A stretch of 49,540 nt of DNA. Source: Candidatus Bipolaricaulota bacterium (GTDB lineage: Bacteria; Bipolaricaulota; Bipolaricaulia; M55B111). The position numbers were made by a program, and so were the translations under genes. The notes beneath the pieces were generated by a model. It saw only the letters and a list, made by a program, of their open reading frames with translations, had not been told where the DNA came from and did no database searches. The stretch's first letter is position 1, and every line of letters starts with the position of its first letter. This document shows positions 34,603 through 43,894 of this stretch, piece after piece. The stretch lies in the NCBI GenBank assembly GCA_021735245.1, contig JAIPHJ010000011.1, positions 1 through 49,540 of the forward strand, in the 5' to 3' direction.

Positions 34603-35295
34603 ATGACAAACCCAATCGTCTTGAAAAAGGGAGTCATAGTAGCCGGACACCCCAGGAGCGGGACATCTCTCGCCTGCCAGCTGGTGGAAAGCAGCGGCGT
34701 TTCGTTCCCCAACGATTTCGAAGGTGACGAGTACAATCAAGCAGGGTACTACGAAATGGCCCTAAGCAAAGAGGTCTCAAAGGAACTAATGAGCGAGGCG
34801 ATGACTGAAGAAAATACGAAAAAGATGAACAAGGTAATCAAGCGACTGAACGAGCCCAAGGGATGGAGCGGATTGAAATTAGTCAGAGTACCCGCACTAT
34901 TCTTCTATCGTCACGTAGCCGAAGAGCTCAAAATGGTGGGGATATTTAGAAAACCGGCAAACGTAAAGGCAAGCCTTTTCAAACGAGGCATAGGGGAATT
35001 TCCGGTCTCCTGGAAGAAAAACGCAAATGCTTTAATAGCCGGTTACGAAAACGTGGAGGATAGCATTCTAATAAGCTACGAATCCCTTCTCGATAAAGAG
35101 CCCCATATAGAGGAGGGCTTCGAAAAAATAGGGTTCGACGTCGATACTTCTCTAATCGACTCCGATCAACAGACCCAGCAAAACAGCCGAGTAATGGTAA
35201 CTGAGGCCGAACGCAGGCTCTACGAACGACTTAAGGAACTGGAACGGGAAAGCTGCTCCAAAACAGGATCCCGCTGGCACAAGTTCAAGGTATAA
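34603..35295 (+). CDS. Sulfotransferase-like P-loop protein
   Basis: The 230-residue protein has GHPRSGTSL at 15-23, the 5'-phosphosulfate binding loop of PAPS sulfotransferases. GIFRKPANVKASLFKRG near 115 resembles the 3'-phosphate binding helix (usually RNP...S). It is shorter than most. The acceptor is unknown; sulfolipids, polysaccharides or small osmolytes are possible. AGGGGGAAG precedes the ATG. It follows tRNA-Leu and faces a convergent methyltransferase. Confidence 0.75.
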   Translation: MTNPIVLKKGVIVAGHPRSGTSLACQLVESSGVSFPNDFEGDEYNQAGYYEMALSKEVSKELMSEAMTEENTKKMNKVIKRLNEPKGWSGLKLVRVPALFFYRHVAEELKMVGIFRKPANVKASLFKRGIGEFPVSWKKNANALIAGYENVEDSILISYESLLDKEPHIEEGFEKIGFDVDTSLIDSDQQTQQNSRVMVTEAERRLYERLKELERESCSKTGSRWHKFKV

Positions 35296-35350
35296 CCGTA
35301 CCGTTCTCTCGTCTTTAAAGTTAGGCTACGTGGTTCAGTTAATCGAGAAT

Positions 35351-36211
35351 TTATTCCAACCGGGAAGAGACCCTGAGCCACTTTCTTGGTACGTAGAGTT
35401 CGCCTTCTTCGTCTTCAATTCCGTACTTTTCCAGAGCTGGAGCAACGGCATGCTTCAGAGCAACCTGCGCCTCTTCTACTGGATAGCCGTGCAGCGCACC
35501 CAGCGCGTAGTTCTTGAACCCGCTAATATATTCCCAGGCTTCCTGGTACAGGGGTGCGGTTAATTCTTCAACTTCGTGGACTTTCAAACCGGCCCGGTCA
35601 ACCAGTTCCCGGTAGTGCGATTTAGGCAGAAACTTGCTGGCCTCGGCCCGCGATTTGTCCTTACTCCTCTCAATTCCCTTCTGCCGGAGTAACTTAACGG
35701 CCCGTTTGACTTTATATCTGTAAAACGACCTGGTACTCTCCGGCCTCGCCCCCTCGTAAAAAGCTGTATTAAAGAAAAACCAGCCACCTTTTTCAAGGTT
35801 CCGGGCTATTCGAGTTACCGCTTCCAGTTGATCTTTTTCGGAGAGGTTATGAATACCGTTACCCCAGAGAGCTACGTTTGCTTTCTCCTCCAGAGCCTCC
35901 ATGTCCTGAATAGGGGCGTGAATTGAACTCAGAGATTTGACTGCAGAGTTTAGCCTTTCTCTAGCCTGTTCTAACGCGCCCCCCGATTTATCGAGACAGA
36001 CGACCTCCGGTTGCTCCCAATCGCTAGGAAGTTCATCCACAAATAGCTGAACCATCGTACCAATGCCGGTAGCTATATCCAGCAACCTCTCGACCTTCTC
36101 AACGCCAGAATTTACTAAAGAAGCGATCCACCTAACTATAATCTTTCTATTTACGTTTCTGTACTCTTCCGTATCCGCAAATGGTTCGTAGTTGTACTCT
36201 TGGTCCTCCAT
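35351..36211 (-). CDS. Class I SAM-dependent methyltransferase
   Basis: The 286-residue protein has the SAM-binding motif I LLDIATGIGTMVQ near 43-55, an acidic end of strand 2 (VVCLDKSGG near 72) and a motif near 110 (VALWGNGIHNL). A Gly-Gly turn in LEKGGWFFFNTAF near 140 is typical. The C-terminal half is helical with many charged residues. It is not clearly of the glycine/sarcosine type, although that would suit a halophile. Acceptor unknown. Confidence 0.8.
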   Translation of the reverse strand: MEDQEYNYEPFADTEEYRNVNRKIIVRWIASLVNSGVEKVERLLDIATGIGTMVQLFVDELPSDWEQPEVVCLDKSGGALEQARERLNSAVKSLSSIHAPIQDMEALEEKANVALWGNGIHNLSEKDQLEAVTRIARNLEKGGWFFFNTAFYEGARPESTRSFYRYKVKRAVKLLRQKGIERSKDKSRAEASKFLPKSHYRELVDRAGLKVHEVEELTAPLYQEAWEYISGFKNYALGALHGYPVEEAQVALKHAVAPALEKYGIEDEEGELYVPRKWLRVSSRLE

Positions 36212-36254
36212 AAAACACCCCAGCGGGCTTTGATTCCGAAAGAACTTAAGTCAA

Positions 36255-36476
36255 CTAACCAACTTCAATGGCGTCAACGGGACATTGCTCCATTCCTTCT
36301 TCAGCACAGTCCTTCAGGTCGTCAGGAACTTCTCCTACAGTCTCTTCGTCCCCTCGGTGCTCCTCTACCAATCTAGAATTACCGTCTTCATCCGATTCGT
36401 AAACTTCTGGACAAGTATCGTAACAAATACCGCAGGCAATACATGCCTCCTGGTCTATTTTGACTTTTACTGACAT
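36255..36476 (-). CDS. Small ferredoxin, probably one 4Fe-4S cluster
   Basis: Started at ATG 36476 (MSVKVKIDQEA), where GGAGGGTT is well placed; the longer frame to 36521 lacks a ribosome site. The 73-residue protein has CIACGICYDTCPE at 11-23 and a last CPVDAIEVG at the C-terminus, as in monocluster ferredoxins of the Thermotoga type. The second pair of Cys (C21 and the one in DCAEEG) could form a disulfide. The middle is strongly acidic. It would carry low-potential electrons in anaerobic metabolism. Confidence 0.9.
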   Translation of the reverse strand: MSVKVKIDQEACIACGICYDTCPEVYESDEDGNSRLVEEHRGDEETVGEVPDDLKDCAEEGMEQCPVDAIEVG

Positions 36477-36577
36477 TACAAACCCTCCAAAGAGTTGATT
36501 TATCAACAAAGTATAGTTCAAGTACGCAAGTTTTCAAACTGTGACCGGTGCCAGAGGGTATAAAATAAACTTACCGA

Positions 36578-37111
36578 TCAATCGAGCTGGTCGCGATAAC
36601 GATTTCTTACCTTCTCAAAGAACCCGAGATATTCGTTAGACCGGTAGTCGGGATAAGTCCACTGCAGAGGCCGGAAACAGCCGTCTTTGTACTGGAGGGT
36701 AACTTCGGCGTAAATTCCTTTTCGAAGGTATAACCTGTGGGAGTAGTTTTTCGTCGTGGCCAGAACCATTTTCGACAGTCCAATGTAACCGGGATCGATA
36801 TTTACCGGCCGGAGAAGGTCCATGTTCAGGTTTTCCGAAAACTTTTCCTCCGTCTCGTTCGTAACCAGCTTGATTTCCGGGATCTTCCCGGGATCGATCA
36901 ACTTTTCAAACGATATAAATTTCCTTTTTAGCCCTTCGCCCATTTCTTCCCTGTAGTAGTCCGTAAAATCAAAAGGTATAAGCTCGCTCTCGAGGTCGGT
37001 GGGTCCGAACTCCGCTCTCAGATCCTCTTCCACCCCGGGAATAATTGCTGGTCTACCGGTTAATAGGCCCGTGAACAGCTTAACTGGTTCCGGCTCAGTG
37101 GGTTCACCCAT
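36578..37111 (-). CDS. DUF4416 family protein
   Basis: The 177-residue protein matches DUF4416 from memory: NIDPGYIGLSKMVLATTKNY, then HRLYLRKGIYAEVTLQYK and WTYPDYRSNEY. The function of the family is unknown; it is common in anaerobic and thermophilic bacteria. No membrane segment or signal peptide is present, so it should be cytoplasmic. It lies between the ferredoxin and an epimerase gene on the same strand. Confidence 0.85.
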   Translation of the reverse strand: MGEPTEPEPVKLFTGLLTGRPAIIPGVEEDLRAEFGPTDLESELIPFDFTDYYREEMGEGLKRKFISFEKLIDPGKIPEIKLVTNETEEKFSENLNMDLLRPVNIDPGYIGLSKMVLATTKNYSHRLYLRKGIYAEVTLQYKDGCFRPLQWTYPDYRSNEYLGFFEKVRNRYRDQLD

Positions 37112-37154
37112 CGTTTTTGTCCTCCTCTACCATCGTTCCGACAGGTCCCCCCGT

Positions 37155-38078
37155 TCAACCCTGGCCAAGCAAATCCTCCAGGGCCTCTTCCAGTAGGGGA
37201 TAATCGAATTCGAATCCCAGTTCTTCCAGTCTCGTTGGCTTAACCTTCTGACCTTCCAGAACGAGCTTCGCGGCCTCACCAAGCAACACCCGGAACAGAA
37301 ACCCGGGCACTCTCAAATAAGAGGGTCGTCCCATAACCTCCCCCAGTTCTTCCCCGAACCCGTCGTTTCGTCTTGGATTAGGAGCAGTCAGATTGAACGG
37401 ACCCTCCGCCTTCTCGTTTTCCAGCAAGAACCGGATTGCCTTTACTTCGTCAATTACGTGAATCCAGGAATACCACTGCCTTCCCGTTCCCAGAGGTCCC
37501 CCGAGAAAAAGCCTATACGGCAACTGCAACCGAGGAAGAACACCGCCCTCAGAACTCAGCACGATCCCGGTCCGGATCACTGCCCGCCGGACCCCCAACT
37601 CCTCGACAGATCTAGTTATTCCTTCCCACTTTCGGGCCGTCTCCGCGAGGAAATCTCCCTCGGGGGTCGAATTCTCAGTAACTTCACCTTCACCTGTACC
37701 GTAGTAGCCAATCGCCGACGCCTGAATCAGTACTCGCGGCTTGTTTTCCACGGACTTTACCGCCTCGTTAACAGCCTCACCTGCCTTCAACCGACTATTC
37801 AGGATTCGGCTCTTCTTGGTCGGCGTCCACCTGTCGGGAATAAGACCCTTGCCGGCAATATTTTCCCCGGCCAGGTTTACAATCGCATCGGATTCTTCAA
37901 CCCATTCCTTCCATCCGTCCGCCGATTTAGCGTCCCACTCTACCAGTTTCGTGTTCCCGGGAACCTGTCTTTTCTCCGGACTCCGGGACAGAACCACCGC
38001 CCGGTGACCGCTCGCAGAGAGTTCTTTGACCAGCTCTTTCCCGATCAGGCCAGTCCCTCCTGTAATGATCACCTGCAT
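37155..38078 (-). CDS. TIGR01777-type NAD-dependent epimerase (YfcH/SDR39U1 family)
   Basis: ATG 38078 is chosen because GGGGAGA lies just before it and MQVIITGGTGLIGKELV is the family N-terminus. The 307-residue extended SDR has TGGTGLIG at 6-13, IVNLAGENIAGKG near 67, RVLIQASAIGYYGTGEG near 115 and the C-terminal DUF1731 domain ending EEALEDLLGQG. The family role is unclear, sometimes linked to cell division or envelope. It is 76 bases downstream of fabI on the same strand. Confidence 0.9.
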   Translation of the reverse strand: MQVIITGGTGLIGKELVKELSASGHRAVVLSRSPEKRQVPGNTKLVEWDAKSADGWKEWVEESDAIVNLAGENIAGKGLIPDRWTPTKKSRILNSRLKAGEAVNEAVKSVENKPRVLIQASAIGYYGTGEGEVTENSTPEGDFLAETARKWEGITRSVEELGVRRAVIRTGIVLSSEGGVLPRLQLPYRLFLGGPLGTGRQWYSWIHVIDEVKAIRFLLENEKAEGPFNLTAPNPRRNDGFGEELGEVMGRPSYLRVPGFLFRVLLGEAAKLVLEGQKVKPTRLEELGFEFDYPLLEEALEDLLGQG

Positions 38079-38153
38079 TTGAATCTCCCCCGCGTTAATT
38101 CCTCGTGAAGCCCTGCTAATTACAGAACTTAATATCGACCCTAACAAACCGAG

Positions 38154-38927
38154 CTATTCCTCGAATCCGAACCCCGACTTTAAGTTTGCGCCACCGTCTA
38201 CGTGGACGACCTCCCCGGTAACCATCCTCGATTTATCCGAAAGTAACCAGGCACAGGCATCCGCCACGTACTCCTGTGACCCGCTGCTATCCCAGTCCAG
38301 CGGGGCCAGCTCGTCGTATTCTCCCGCCATGGTAGAAAATCCCGGTATGCCTCTTGCCGATAGGGTTTTCATCGTACCCGCGGAGATAGAATTGGCCCTG
38401 ATACCCTCGTCCCCCAGCTGTACGGCTAGCATCCTGGTAAAGTACTCCAGTGCCACTTTGAAAAAATTCATCCAGCCGTACGGGGGCCAGATTCGCTCGG
38501 TGTCGAAGCTGAGCGAAACTATACTTCCTCCCTCACTCATTAAGGGATGGAATTCCCTGGCTAGAGTAATAAGGGAAAAACTCGAGATTTCGAATCCAGT
38601 TAAGGTCTGATCTTTGTCCGATTTGAAGAAATCAGGATCTATGCAGTCCCGGTCGGCGTAGGCAATTGAATGAACCAGGCCGTCCAGCTCACCCCACCTA
38701 TCCTCGACCGAACTCCTCGTCTCCTCTATAGTTCCCGGTTCGGTCACGTCCAGTTCCATAACCGGCGGGGGATCATCAACCCTGCTGGCTGCTCTTTTTG
38801 TCCTCTCTGGGTCGGGAGAAGTCAGCACTACTTCCGCACCCTGATCCAGAACCTCCTTCAAAATCCAAAACGCCGCCGATCGCTTATTTCGAACTCCGGT
38901 AATCAGTATTTTTTTACCTTTTAGCAT
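38154..38927 (-). CDS. fabI: Enoyl-ACP reductase (FabI type)
   Basis: The 257-residue protein has FabI features: the N-terminal KKILITGVRNKRSAAFW nucleotide motif, SIAYADRD near 87 and Y150-X6-K157 catalytic pair in PPYGWMNFFK. ANSISAGTMKTLSARGIPGF near 180 is the substrate loop, and VDGGANLKSG is near the end. It reduces enoyl-ACP in the last step of each fatty acid cycle. GGGAGGA precedes the ATG. The epimerase gene follows on the same strand. Confidence 0.93.
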   Translation of the reverse strand: MLKGKKILITGVRNKRSAAFWILKEVLDQGAEVVLTSPDPERTKRAASRVDDPPPVMELDVTEPGTIEETRSSVEDRWGELDGLVHSIAYADRDCIDPDFFKSDKDQTLTGFEISSFSLITLAREFHPLMSEGGSIVSLSFDTERIWPPYGWMNFFKVALEYFTRMLAVQLGDEGIRANSISAGTMKTLSARGIPGFSTMAGEYDELAPLDWDSSGSQEYVADACAWLLSDKSRMVTGEVVHVDGGANLKSGFGFEE

Positions 38928-39591
38928 TATATCCTCCCTGAGTTAATGGTTATCTTTTCCGGATCCGGCTAATACGCCTTCCATAAAGCCTGTGTCTCTA
39001 ACTAACAGGATACAAAGAATTGTAGGGTTTGAGGCAGGAACATACTACATAAATTGACCGATTTTATCTCGAGGGCCAAAACTATAAGAAAGCAACCAAA
39101 ACTAGATCACTACGGCCTAAGTCATGTGATTCTCTCTCCTGAGACCAACTTATAATTCAGTCTATAGGAAAAAGTAGTCCCTATTTGAGAAACTTAGTTA
39201 TCTTCACCTATTAGGTGATATCTAAAGCGTTAAATCAAGTCCCTCTTCCAGGGCTTTCAACCAACTCTCGCTTATCAAACGCACCTTCCGTGTAACTCTG
39301 CCTTCTCGAGCCAGCGTGTTAAGTCACTCATCCAGGCACTGGTTAAACCCTTATCCCGCTGGCCACCCACCCATCTCCCGATTATATTAACTGAAGCGGA
39401 ACTTGGAGAAAGGGCAAATAAACGTACCAAAAGGGGACCGGTGGGTGACTTCGTGAAACCGGGAAGAGACCACGGACTGAATACCTACATTCTAGTTACT
39501 TAGTTACTCGGCCCCGACGATTTAACGGCTTAGCTTTTGAAAGGCTCGGCCCCGTAAGGCAACCTTCCTCCATGGCAGAAAAAATTCAACC
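38928..39591. other. Intergenic region carrying the repeat
   Basis: Apart from the repeat at 39116-39254, nothing recognisable is present. CTCGGCCCCG occurs twice as a direct repeat near 39507 and 39545. Confidence 0.5.
39116..39254 (-). repeat. 139-base repeat, copy 2 (inverted partner of 1-139)
   Basis: The minus strand matches 1-139 with five transitions. Beyond both ends the flanks are unrelated to the first copy where they can be compared. No gene starts beside this copy, so the repeat is not simply the 5' part of the cation efflux gene. Confidence 0.85.
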
Positions 39592-40002
39592 CTAGGTTAA
39601 GAAGGCGCTTGCCGCCAGATAACCGACCGTAGAAACTATCGCCGAAAGAAACCCACCCCAGACCAGGTCGACTCCAGTAACCTTCAGGGACCAACCGGAC
39701 AGGGTCGCCAGGTTCGTCAGGTCATAGGTAGCGTAGGAGATTATTCCGAAAAGAAAACCAAATCCTATGCTCCGGATCAACGAACTTTTTTCAAGGGCCG
39801 GATTAATAACAAAAACCAGCAGGCCAACGACAAACAGGAGATAGAAAACAATAGCGGCAGTCCAGTTCGTCGATTCGGCCATCAGTTCTCCCAGCTCCTG
39901 GCGATAAAATTTCCTCGCGACCACTCCGAGCCACAGGAAGTCAACTGCCAAAAACGTTCCCAGACAAATCAAGTAAAGGTAAATCTGGTTTAAAAGATCC
40001 AT
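39592..40002 (-). CDS. DUF2177 family membrane protein
   Basis: The 136-residue protein has four membrane helices. The family stretches FLWLGVVARKFYRQELG near 22 and ISYATYDLTNLATLSGWSL near 88 are clear. The function of DUF2177 is unknown. AAGGAGAG precedes the ATG. The next gene upstream (40080) is on the same strand and also encodes a small membrane protein. Confidence 0.85.
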   Translation of the reverse strand: MDLLNQIYLYLICLGTFLAVDFLWLGVVARKFYRQELGELMAESTNWTAAIVFYLLFVVGLLVFVINPALEKSSLIRSIGFGFLFGIISYATYDLTNLATLSGWSLKVTGVDLVWGGFLSAIVSTVGYLAASAFLT

Positions 40003-40079
40003 CCTTTTCTCTCCTTGAAATTAAAAGCTTAGATCGAAGGAACCGGTGAACCAGGAAAGAAACGGAGCTCGGTTTGAGA

Positions 40080-40469
40080 TCATTTTGCCGGAACCTTGTC
40101 CAGAGCCTCGAGGACAATTCTAACTATTATCAATCCCCAGCCCAGAAGTAAGATCAACCAGATTATCTTCTGGGCCGCCTTCAAGGCGCCAAAGAGAATT
40201 AGAGAGGCGGTCAAAACCCCGAGATAGCCCAGCGGTTTTTCCAGCTCCGAAACGTTTACTCCCGCTACCATATCCACCAGCCTTACCAGCCCTTTACCAA
40301 TTATCTCAGCGGCACTATCAATAAAGGTTAACAGCTTGTCCAGAACACTATCCGCAACTTCACCATTAACACCGTTCGATTGACCGAGAACGGGCGAGAC
40401 CAACCCAAATAAGAAAAACGCCACCAGGAGGAGACTTACCCCGGCTACAACCCTCCCGCGATAGAACAT
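40080..40469 (-). CDS. Small exported or membrane protein, unknown function
   Basis: I do not recognise this 129-residue protein. A signal peptide (about 1-29, ending VLGQS) precedes an amphipathic helical region. A long hydrophobic stretch (about 82-118) could form two membrane helices, and it ends KVPAK. AAGGGGGG is upstream of the ATG. A hairpin CCGCC-ACAT-GGCGG lies just upstream (40497-40510). Confidence 0.65.
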   Translation of the reverse strand: MFYRGRVVAGVSLLLVAFFLFGLVSPVLGQSNGVNGEVADSVLDKLLTFIDSAAEIIGKGLVRLVDMVAGVNVSELEKPLGYLGVLTASLILFGALKAAQKIIWLILLLGWGLIIVRIVLEALDKVPAK

Positions 40470-40900
40470 ATTAACCCCCCTTCAAATTATTATTTCCGCC
40501 ACATGGCGGGAGGTCAATCAGACCTAGCCCGACGCTTTGAATCGAAAAAACCCGAAGCGCAAATTCTGAAAAGCCACTTTCTCCAGGTTATTTAACAATA
40601 ATTTATACCCCTCTCCTGATTAAAATACAAACTCTCCGGCCTCCAGCGGTCCCCTCCCTTTCTCAAACCAATACGAAAAAGTCCATTGGCAAAAACTTGC
40701 CGGGAACCTCCCGGGTTAGTCCCGGGGCTGGACGGAAGGTCTTTTGTCGGTAAAGAAAATGACTCTTAGCCTCTCGGGGGTGTCCCGGAGGAGACCCTTA
40801 CCTTGTTGCCGGGTTATTGACTTTGTTATTATAATCCTGGTTTCGGTGATTTTTTATCGCCTTCGGTTTACAAACTTCGTTTCCAAGCAGGGGAGTCAAA
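40470..40900. other. Intergenic region with the probable element E
   Basis: This divergent region holds the hairpin at 40497-40510 and element E. No gene is supported; a 68-residue frame at 40744 lacks any domain or ribosome site and overlaps the next gene. Confidence 0.5.
40688..40800 (+). mobile_element. Probable short, diverged IS200/IS605-like element, copy E
   Basis: It begins CAAAAACTTGCCGGGAACC, close to the left end CAAAACTTGCCGAGGAAGC of copies A1 and A2. A hairpin CCCGGG-TTAGT-CCCGGG follows, then CTTTTGTCGGTAAAG in the place of CTTTTGTAAAAG, and a second hairpin CCTCTCGGG...CCCGGAGG. No TTAC stands before the left end. The spacing fits a version lacking the central hairpin, but sequence drift makes the right end uncertain. 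Confidence 0.5.
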
Positions 40901-41500
40901 ATGGAAGAAAGCCCGGATCGAGAAGAAGATTTGAACGAGACAATTCTTAGTCGGAGGTCCAGAAGAGCAATATCAGAGGAGAAATTAACGGAAACTGAGC
41001 TGGAGACACTGGCCAGAGCCGCTCACCTGGCACCTTCGTGTTTCAATAACCAGCCGTGGCGATTCGTACTGGTGGAGGAATCGGCGAAGCTGGACAGAAT
41101 AAAGGAGGCGTTGCCGGGAGGAAACTACTGGGTGAAAAAAGCTCCACTAATTATAGCTGTAGTTTCCCGACAGGAACTGGATTGTGAACTTTCCCACGGC
41201 CGAATATACTACAAGTTCGACTGCGGCCTCGCGGTCGAAAACCTCCTGCTTCAGGCGACTGAAATGGGACTGGTAGCACACCCGATCGCCGGGTTTGACC
41301 CGGAGGTAACGAGGGAAGTGCTGAACATTCCAGCTGAATTTGACCTAATAACTTTATTGATAATTGGAAAACCGGGGAATCCGGAAGAACTAAGCGACAA
41401 ACACCGCAAAATCGAACTTGAGGAAAGGAAGAGGGTCCCGATGGAAAAGGTCGTCTCAAAAAACGAGTTCGAGGATCAACAATCCGGGAAGGAAACTTAA
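40901..41500 (+). CDS. Nitroreductase family flavoprotein
   Basis: The 199-residue protein has SRRSRRAISEEKLTETELETL near 17, APSCFNNQPWRFVLV near 44, the FMN-binding centre with GLAVENLLLQATEMGLVAHPIAGF near 110, and IIGKPGNPEEL near 160. It differs in length and motifs from the nitroreductase at 24425. The GLVAHPIAGF pattern occurs in groups that accept small organic electron acceptors. CAGGGGAG precedes the ATG. No neighbour indicates its partner. Confidence 0.88.
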   Translation: MEESPDREEDLNETILSRRSRRAISEEKLTETELETLARAAHLAPSCFNNQPWRFVLVEESAKLDRIKEALPGGNYWVKKAPLIIAVVSRQELDCELSHGRIYYKFDCGLAVENLLLQATEMGLVAHPIAGFDPEVTREVLNIPAEFDLITLLIIGKPGNPEELSDKHRKIELEERKRVPMEKVVSKNEFEDQQSGKET

Positions 41501-42389
41501 TCGACTGGTCAATAAACCCGAATACATTCCAGGGACAACTCGGTCTCTCAGGAAAGGTCCGTTTTCCATTTATGTTATGATTTAAGAACTTTAAAAGTAT
41601 AACTCAACACTCAGTTGAAGAAAATTATCGGGGAAGGAATCTCGCCTATGTTTTGTAAATCTTCACCAAGTCCTTTAGCCGGGCGTTTACCGAAACTGAC
41701 CGACCCCCAGGCTAGCCCTGGGGATTAATCGGCTGGTTACCGTTCATTCAAAGGTAAGAATTTCCCAATAATATATTCGCTCCGAGATTCGCTTTCCAGT
41801 CAGTTCCGGAAATGAACCGTTAAAATTTCTTCAACGCTTTATGTGGCCCCGTTTTCTCTGTAACTTCGGATTTCTTTTTACTTCTTTAACCAACCAAACG
41901 TAATAAAGGGTTTCGTCCAGCTCCTCTGCTAACTTCCAATCAGGTTTTTCCATCCTGCTACGAATATACTCTACCTTTTGGGTCTTTTGAGAGGACTTGA
42001 TAGTATCGCCTCCCCAAAAATAACGAGGTTAAGGTCAAAAACCAAGATTAACCGGGTCCCGAAAGAACTTGCTGAAAGCAATATGTATAAGACCAAATTA
42101 AGTGCTGAGTCAGAATCAGTTATTATATGATAAGTATATCACATTAGCCACTAATTTTAAAATTTTTCGCCCTTAATATGGTCTCAAATCGTCCAGCCCG
42201 GGTCCAGGTGACACCGGGGGATTCCACCAATTCCTCCGATATAGGAAGGACAGTCGAGAGTAATTTCCTGAATCGACAGAAACCAAAAACGTAATGAAGA
42301 ATTTCTAGTCCTAAAGGGGAAATTTCTGGGCAAAGCAGTCGTTTATACGGGTAAATGGAAGGGGAAACTTCGCGTCAAACTTACCGGGT
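41501..42389. other. Long intergenic region between two convergent genes
   Basis: Besides the left-end remnant, the region is A/T-rich and shows no gene, terminator or RNA that I can recognise. A small stem CAAC-ACTCA-GTTG is near 41606. Confidence 0.5.
41691..41737 (+). mobile_element. Solo left-end remnant of an IS200/IS605-like element
   Basis: After TTTAC comes CGAAACTGACCGACC, then the hairpin CCCCAGG-CTAGC-CCTGGGG and AATCGGCTGG, matching the left-end order of copies A1 and A2 (TTAC or TCAC, CAAAACTTGCC, hairpin, AATCGGCTGG). No right end follows. Confidence 0.65.
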
Positions 42390-43673
42390 TCACATAAGCA
42401 ACCAGGAAGCCAGGCCGAGCAGAAAAAAGAACCCGGCAACGTCAGTAACAGTGGTCATCCAGATATTTGCCGACAGGGCGGGGTCCAAACCCACTTTTTT
42501 CAACCCGAGGGGTATTACCACCCCGGCAATTCCCGCCACAATCATGCTAAGAACCATGGAAACTCCTACGATCAGCGCAATCTTCAGGGAACCCTGCCAG
42601 AAAAAAGCAATTAACCCAACAATTAACCCTATCGAGACTCCGTGGAGCAATCCGAGCATTGCTTCTTTAATCAGGACCCTCGAATCCTGCCCGCCACCGA
42701 CCTCTCCCAGAGCAATTCCCCTGACCAACAGGGCTACGGTCTGGGAACCGGAATTTCCTCCCTGCCCGGCTATGACAGGCATAAACACAGCAAGAACCGC
42801 GTACTTCGCCACGGTACTCTCAAAAGCGCTGACGACAATCGCGGCCACCAGGGCCGTACCAAGATTGACTACCAGCCAGGGGAGCCTATGCTTCATAGAT
42901 ACCTGCCAGGGAGTCCAGACTGATTCTTCCTTCGCTTCACTTATCCCCACCATTTCAAGCATGTCTTCCGTATCCTCCTGGCGAAGAACGTCTATGACGT
43001 CGTCGAACGTTATCACGCCGAGAAGGAACCCTTCATCGTTTACCACGGGGAGTGCAAGGTAGTCGAACTTGTCGAATATTCGGGCGACTTTTTCTCGATC
43101 GGCCTCCGGAGATACAGTTTTTACGTCAGAATTCATTATCTCCTTCAGCTCAAGCCAGGGCTCGTGAAAGGGAAGATTTCTGAGGGGGAGTACCCCTGTT
43201 AATTTGCCGTCTCCGTCCGTAACGTAGACGTAGTTAATTTCCTCAAGCTCTTTCTCTTTCTCCCTCAATTCTTCTATAGCCCTGTCGACTCTCATGGTCT
43301 CGGGCAGGCTGAGAGCCCTGGGCGACATCGTACCTCCGGCGGTATCCTCCGGGTACTTTAAAAGGCTGGTAAGGCGCTGCCGGGTAAGCTCGCTGAGAAG
43401 AGGAAGTATTTCCTCCTTCTCCTCCTCGGGCATTTCCTGGAGCAAATCGACCGAGTCGTCGGAGGACATTCTCTCCAGTAGCTCAACTTTAAGGTCCCTG
43501 GGAAGCTCCCGAAATATACCCCACGATTGCCAGGGATCAAGGGATTCGAGAGCTTCTGCGGCATAGTCCACGTCGAACGAGCGAACCTTTTCCGCGGCTT
43601 CCTCTTCACTAAACTCCAGTAACCTGTGACCGGCCTCAGCCGGATGAAGGCTAGACAACTTTTTCTCGGTCAT
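42390..43673 (-). CDS. mgtE: Magnesium transporter MgtE
   Basis: The 427-residue protein has the MgtE N domain of helical repeats (about 1-125, ending in YPEDTAGGTMSP), two CBS domains (about 130-250) that act as the Mg2+ sensor, a plug helix and five membrane helices. The pore-forming stretch FMPVIAGQGGNSGSQT near 298 and the late WMTTVTDVAGF Asp near 412 are the family hallmarks. It is a Mg2+ channel closed by cytoplasmic Mg2+. No M-box riboswitch was recognised in the 220 bases upstream. The ATG at 43673 has no strong Shine-Dalgarno. Confidence 0.95.
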   Translation of the reverse strand: MTEKKLSSLHPAEAGHRLLEFSEEEAAEKVRSFDVDYAAEALESLDPWQSWGIFRELPRDLKVELLERMSSDDSVDLLQEMPEEEKEEILPLLSELTRQRLTSLLKYPEDTAGGTMSPRALSLPETMRVDRAIEELREKEKELEEINYVYVTDGDGKLTGVLPLRNLPFHEPWLELKEIMNSDVKTVSPEADREKVARIFDKFDYLALPVVNDEGFLLGVITFDDVIDVLRQEDTEDMLEMVGISEAKEESVWTPWQVSMKHRLPWLVVNLGTALVAAIVVSAFESTVAKYAVLAVFMPVIAGQGGNSGSQTVALLVRGIALGEVGGGQDSRVLIKEAMLGLLHGVSIGLIVGLIAFFWQGSLKIALIVGVSMVLSMIVAGIAGVVIPLGLKKVGLDPALSANIWMTTVTDVAGFFFLLGLASWLLM

Positions 43674-43726
43674 AGTTTAATAATCCAATTGGTGATGGGG
43701 AGAGTAAAGGAAAATAATGATCCGGG

Positions 43727-43772
43727 ACCTTCCAGCCGGGAATATTTGATATCCCTGTCCCAGCTGGAAGGT
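43727..43772 (-). terminator. Strong hairpin after the coiled-coil gene
   Basis: ACCTTCCAGC (43727-43736) pairs with GCTGGAAGGT (43763-43772); further inner pairing (GGGAATAT with ATATCCC) extends it. It lies between the coiled-coil gene and mgtE. The T-tract on the minus strand is poor, so it may be a terminator or simply an RNA hairpin. Confidence 0.55.
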
Positions 43773-43894
43773 TCATTCAAAGATCCAGAATTCTAGCTTC
43801 TCTGTATTGTGCAGACGTTCAGTTTAGGGTTAGCTACACTGTTAACTGCATAGCTAAACTTACTTATCCACGCGAGTTGGTTAACTCGATCAAA

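Noticed and set aside
40744-40950. A 68-residue frame overlapping the second nitroreductase start
   Set aside because: It crosses the right end of the probable element E and ends in the nitroreductase gene in another frame, with no domain signal.
43674-43894. M-box magnesium riboswitch before mgtE
   Set aside because: The region holds one long hairpin near the end of the upstream gene but none of the conserved M-box internal loops that I know.
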